Assembly (NCBI GenBank): GCA_008711295.1
Contig: VUYV01000088.1
Coordinates: 2,807,812 to 2,871,811 of the forward strand
Direction: 5' to 3'
From: Anarhynchus alexandrinus
Lineage: Eukaryota > Chordata > Aves > Charadriiformes > Charadriidae
Length of the DNA stretch: 64,000 nucleotides
The translations under genes were made by a program, and so were the position numbers. Every line of letters starts with the position of its first letter. Positions within the stretch are counted from its first letter, which is position 1. Shown one piece after another: positions 59,456 to 64,000 of this stretch. A model generated the notes under the pieces. The model was given only the letters and a program-made list of their open reading frames with translations, was not told the origin of the DNA and ran no database searches.

Positions 59456-62400
59456 TTTCAATATTTCAGTACTGAGAAGTTGATTTTTAATTTTTTTTTT
59501 AAATGCTTAAAGTGAAATTCGCTATTGAAATAAATGAATACTACTCCATTTATTTCAGCTGAGCTGTACAAATTCATTCTGTTTTAGGAAGCAGGCCTTT
59601 ATTTAAAGAAGAATAAATGATTAATCTGACGACAAACTCATATCACTTTCTTTTCCTGTATATTACCAAAATTACTTTATATTGTTTCTTTAGCTTTGGC
59701 AGTGGCGTAGTCTTGAGAGTTATGATTGTGTCTGTGAAGTTGAAAGCTTTCTTTTTTTTACCTTTTTATATAACAAAAGCATACGGCATAGATGCAGATT
59801 AACAGCAATTTATAGAGTATGCTTGATTTATCATGATTAAAAAATGCATTTTCCATTTAACACAATACAAATATAATGCAATTCCCTTGAAATAATTCTT
59901 GCCAAAAAGAGAATAGATCTGCCTATTTTTCTTGGATCAAAATCAACTCAGTCTTAAGCATACGTAGCAATAGCCAGAGATTTGTCTATACTGACATACT
60001 CCCCAAAAGACTAACGTAAATTCAGAATAACTTTGCAGAGTATCATATATTTGTCTATAAGCCTTGATATCTGCATGCCTGGATGTACATTAGCTTTGTG
60101 TGAAAGCAGTTTGTGCCAGGTAAGTACAGCAGTGTGTTATTTCTCTGGTCCTGCTTTCAGAAACATCTATATCACTTCAGTAGGAGCTGTGCATGTGTAT
60201 CTGAGAGGAAAATTGAACTAGCTAAGGAATTTAATCAAAATTCTTTGTCTCCAGGAAGCTGTCTAGCTGGGTTTGGAAGAGGATAGTGAACACTGCAATT
60301 AGAGTTATCATTAATAAGAATTGTATTGTAACAGACGTTATAATTGAGCCTTGAATTATAGCCAGCTAAATCTTGATTACCTAGAAAGAACTTAATTGTT
60401 TTATCGAGCATGTTCCCAAGATATATTATACCAGGAGAGTGTGATATCTGTCCATCTTTTGGGGCCTGCCAATTTTCTGTATTTTTTTTTTTTACTTAAA
60501 GTAATCTCTTCAGATTGCCCTGGTTTGAAAGAATGAAAGCCTTTTACTTCTGCAGAGATCTTGGTGGCAGCTAAGCACTTAGAAGCATCCTTTCTCTTTG
60601 GTGAATCATAACTGCAAAAAGTAGTTTTACTCCTCAGTGAAGAATGTAGTATTTTGCTGCCCCTCAGAAATGATTTGCAAGTCTTAAAACTCTCTCAATA
60701 AAAGGAGTAAAATTCTCGTGTTTGCTTATTTAATGTAGATTGGGTACCTCTGGAAATATTTTAGCAGTGACTTCAGCCTGATAGTGATCAGAGTCAAGAA
60801 GCAAAAGTTTGAGGTGGAGAGATTTCTTTTATACATTTTGCTGCCAGCTCAGTGACTGATTTCAGGTATATTATGTGCTCTTTCATTTCTAAAATTTGAC
60901 AGAAAAAGGAGGCTGTGCTTCTCAAAATTGTCATGAAATTAATGTTTGCAAGTACTGTGAGACTCACTGTAAGAAGAGCCTATTGACGTGAAAAAATGAT
61001 TTGATGAATAAAAAAGGTTCAGAGATTTGTAAGAAAAAATGTAGCAGCTTCAGCGGCTGAATTAGTGACTTTAAATTGAAAATACCAGATTGTTGCCTGA
61101 TGGAAAAGGATCAGCATAATAAACTGTGGCCTCAAGTTTCCCTGTTGCTCCTCCTTTGCACAGAAAGCTGCATTGCTGTGTACTGTGCCCATCGCTTTCA
61201 CTGAAATTACTTGTGGTATGAGATGCTATTTAATGTCGGTAATTGAAACAGAAAAGGAGCTTGGAATTATCCAACAGCATTCCTATTGGCAACCTCAGCT
61301 GAGAAGTGGTGGTTTGACTAAGAATTGGAAGTCTCTTCCGTTAAAGGTGGTCCCTATGGCATCGAGGTGTTATTTGGGTGGCTGCTAATATGCTTTGTGC
61401 AAAGAAAGGGAAGACTTCAGGATTGCCTGTTAACAGTCTTATATTCGTTTAGGAAAAAGACAGGATGAGTTTCTTTCTTGCAGAGTGAAGAAGATTATAA
61501 AGAGATTTCTTCAAGATAACATACATGGTCACTTTCCCCCTGACAGAGACTTCTCTGTCAACATGAACCGTGCTGAATGATTTGGTGGCTCCTAGCTTCG
61601 ATTTTAGAGCATCTACTAACCTCTACAGGATTTCCTTTCACAGAGGGATTGTAGCATCATGCTCCCTTCCTATTGTGCATAGAAATGAAACTGCTAGCAA
61701 ATAATTAAACCTCCTACTCCTGCCTCACAAAAGCTTTGTAGAATTTCAAGATACTAAAAAAAAGGTTCACAAAGCAGACTATCTAAAGTCCCAGAGAACT
61801 AATAGCCTCTGTTCATCAAGTTTTTAAAAGTTCAGAACTGATCCACAATAGTGCCATCTTTTCAGTAAATTAGATTCTTGTTTTCAAACAAAATATTTTT
61901 GCTGGGTCCTCTTTGCACATATTTTCAATGATCCCAGTGTGCCACTCCACCTACTTACAGCTCATACGTATATTTAGGGACTATGACTCCAAAAGTTTGC
62001 ATCAGTTCTTGGTCATTAGAATTCCAGGTCCTCACAGAAATGACATAATTTTCTAATAATTTATGCCCCCCAAAAATGAAAGAATTGCTGAAACAACTGT
62101 TGGAACTGGCGCTGCCTTGTGCAGTGACTAGTATTTGTTAGTGTAAAATGTACAAATGATTACTACATCAGCTAAATGAGAAACTTTATCAGCTGGCACC
62201 AGTTATAGGCTTGTCGCTCTTTATTGGCAAAATAGAACTGACATCACTGTATTTACCTAATTAAGAAGTCTAAATTGAGAGCCAGTTACCTTAGGCTACC
62301 TAAATAGTTAGCCTTTGGATATGCCTCTTTCTCTATTGATTAGATAAAGAGCTTAAGATGGCTCCTAAGTCAAGCAACTCAGTTAGGCAGGGTTTGTGGA

Positions 62401-63945
62401 AGGGTTAATAGTTTTAATTAGACAACATGGGGTGTCATCTCTGTGCAGTGGATACATGGCAGCCACATTTCAGGTGTGTTGCCTAAGCAGTTGCTGTGTG
62501 GCCAGAGATCTCCACAGGCTTGTGATCTTCAGAGCTCAGTGGGTTGGTCCTAGTGCTGCAGTGATGTGCGTGGGAGATCCCGGGGGGGGAAACCATCGCC
62601 AAGGAGCTCATTCAGTGCCCATCTTTTGGCGCTGGTAAGCAGTTGAACAGGCGGCCTCAGAGAAAACATACTTCTGGGGGAAGCGGTGATTCAGCGCTGG
62701 CATGAGTTCTGCTGAGTCTTGCTGAACCAGTGCCAGGGGGCTGCTAGGGGGCTTTATATTGAAAGCGACATCTCTCAGTTAAGATGTATTATTTAGCATT
62801 AGTTACTCAAGGGCATTGTAAATCTTACAATTTTTTTTTTCTTCACAAGACTGCTGGCTGGAGAAGTTTGTGCTCTCTTCCACAGCATTCAGTGTGAGGG
62901 ATCTTAAATGTCATAACCGCGGTGTCATCAGGCAGAGCCAGTGGATCCTGTAGCTGCCACAGCAGCAGATCCCTGCAGTCAGGCAGCGTAGTCCTTTATC
63001 GTCCATCCAACATTCTGCATCTTCTAAAACTCAGTGTTAACACAGTGGTTGTGAGGCACATTGGATTTGTAGCTCTCCTTCTGTCTCTGCTTATGGTATC
63101 CCAAGTCTGATTTCCATTTCCAGATCTTTTGCATTTAATCTTGCATACTTACTGGTTCTTAGTTGTCTCCTGCTGCTCTAAATCACTTCCCTTTGCACAT
63201 TTAATGATGCGACTACCTTGTTTTAGCAGGATTGTCTTCTTATATTCTGTTCTCAGTGAGAAATTGAAGACTTTTGATTTGGTATGGGTGATTTCCTCCT
63301 GGTCAGAGGAAAAGGCCTAACACTTAATTAGTTCATCTTCCAGTCTATGATTGCTACAAACAGTATGCTCCCTGATGCATTGGTTCTGTCTAGTTCTAAA
63401 TGACCAAAGTGATAATGCTATTTTGCTACTTCCAAACCCATTGAAGCTGCTGCTGTTGCAACAATAAAAGTAGCAGTTTTCTGTTAAAATTCTTTACCCT
63501 GTGTTAAGGGGGAAAAAAAACCCAACAAAAACAAACCACAAAACAAACAAATGGTTGTTTGGAAATTACACTATAATACTTTATAGATATTGTAGTTATG
63601 GGAACTTATATTTTCATTCTCTTCTGTGGATAAATTTCTGTTTATGCTATAAGCATGGGTTTCCAGGAAGAGAGGAGGGCCTTGTACTTTCGGAGGTGAA
63701 ATCTGGCCATATCTAGGGCACATGAAAGAAAATAGAAGATGAGTCGCACAGTGGACAAGGTCCTGAGGTATCTCCATGAAGTGTTGCCATTTCCAGACTG
63801 GAACGTACAATTTTCAGCCTGAAGAATTGAAGTAAATTTTGTTGTTGTGAAAGCTGTAATTTTGGTGGAAAAACCTTTCCCACAAATTTTATTTTGAAGG
63901 TTGAGGATCTGAGACTGAAATTCCTAGGCTAGCTGCCAACTCTAT

Positions 63946-64000
63946 ATCATGGAATCACAGAAGGGTTTGGGTTGGAAAGTACTTTTAAAGATCATCTAGT
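63946..64000 (-). mobile_element. CR1 LINE fragment, cut by the window end
   Basis: Starts at ATCATGGAATCACAGAAGGG, then GGTTGGAAAGTACTTTTAAA and GATCATCTAGT, the CR1 3' end in minus orientation. It continues past the right edge. Confidence 0.88.

Larger units (their letters stand above)
54244..64000 (+). other. FKBP1B intron 2 (open at the window end)
   Basis: No sequence matching the next FKBP exon (GMLQNGKKFDSS-like) was found to 64000, so this intron exceeds 9.7 kb or the exon lies beyond. It contains two CR1 copies (59147-59455 and 63946-64000), SINE-like fragments (55190-55262, perhaps 58741-58985) and a T/G-rich run at 57780-57842. Short ORFs in it show no family resemblance. Confidence 0.7.

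Overview
The window looks like nuclear DNA of a bird. It is AT-rich, with two sharp CpG islands, intron-containing genes and several CR1 LINE fragments. One CR1 copy ends in the ATTCTATG direct repeats typical of avian CR1. Crocodilians and turtles also carry CR1, so 'bird' is the best reading rather than proven.

Three protein-coding loci can be supported. Two are tandem, same-strand (minus), intron-bearing paralogues of WDCP (WD repeat and coiled-coil containing protein, human C2orf44). Copy A has coding exons at 6302-8164, 3479-3596 and 1122-1393 (750 aa assembled). Copy B has coding exons at 36301-38220, 27143-27263 and 23185-23351 (735 aa). They share exon number, intron phases (0 then 1) and long identical protein blocks, while third codon positions have diverged. 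They therefore look like two old, constrained genes rather than a gene and a processed pseudogene. The third locus is the 5' end of FKBP1B on the plus strand: coding exon 1 at 51378-51414 and exon 2 at 54196-54243. The rest of FKBP1B was not found and should lie beyond position 64000.

Layout, left to right: CR1 tail (1-261); 3' flank, exons and introns of WDCP-A (about 780-11000); CpG island 1 (about 10540-11430), the likely WDCP-A promoter; about 11.4 kb of intergenic DNA with small tandem and inverted repeats; WDCP-B exons and introns (about 22850-38540); a long stretch read as WDCP-B intron 1 (about 38541-50998); CpG island 2 (about 51040-51985), probably a bidirectional promoter shared by WDCP-B and FKBP1B; then FKBP1B introns with CR1 and older SINE-like fragments to the end.

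WDCP next to FKBP1B is the arrangement I recall from human 2p23, which makes copy B the positional orthologue and copy A the extra, downstream tandem copy. The most notable points are the paralogue pair itself, copy A's separate CpG island, a threefold 17-residue repeat at the C-terminus of copy A only, an overlapping upstream ORF at the copy A start, and a 62-codon ORF just upstream of copy B. No tRNA, rRNA, CRISPR or intact transposon was seen. No homology search was possible, so gene names rest on recognition of the protein sequences.
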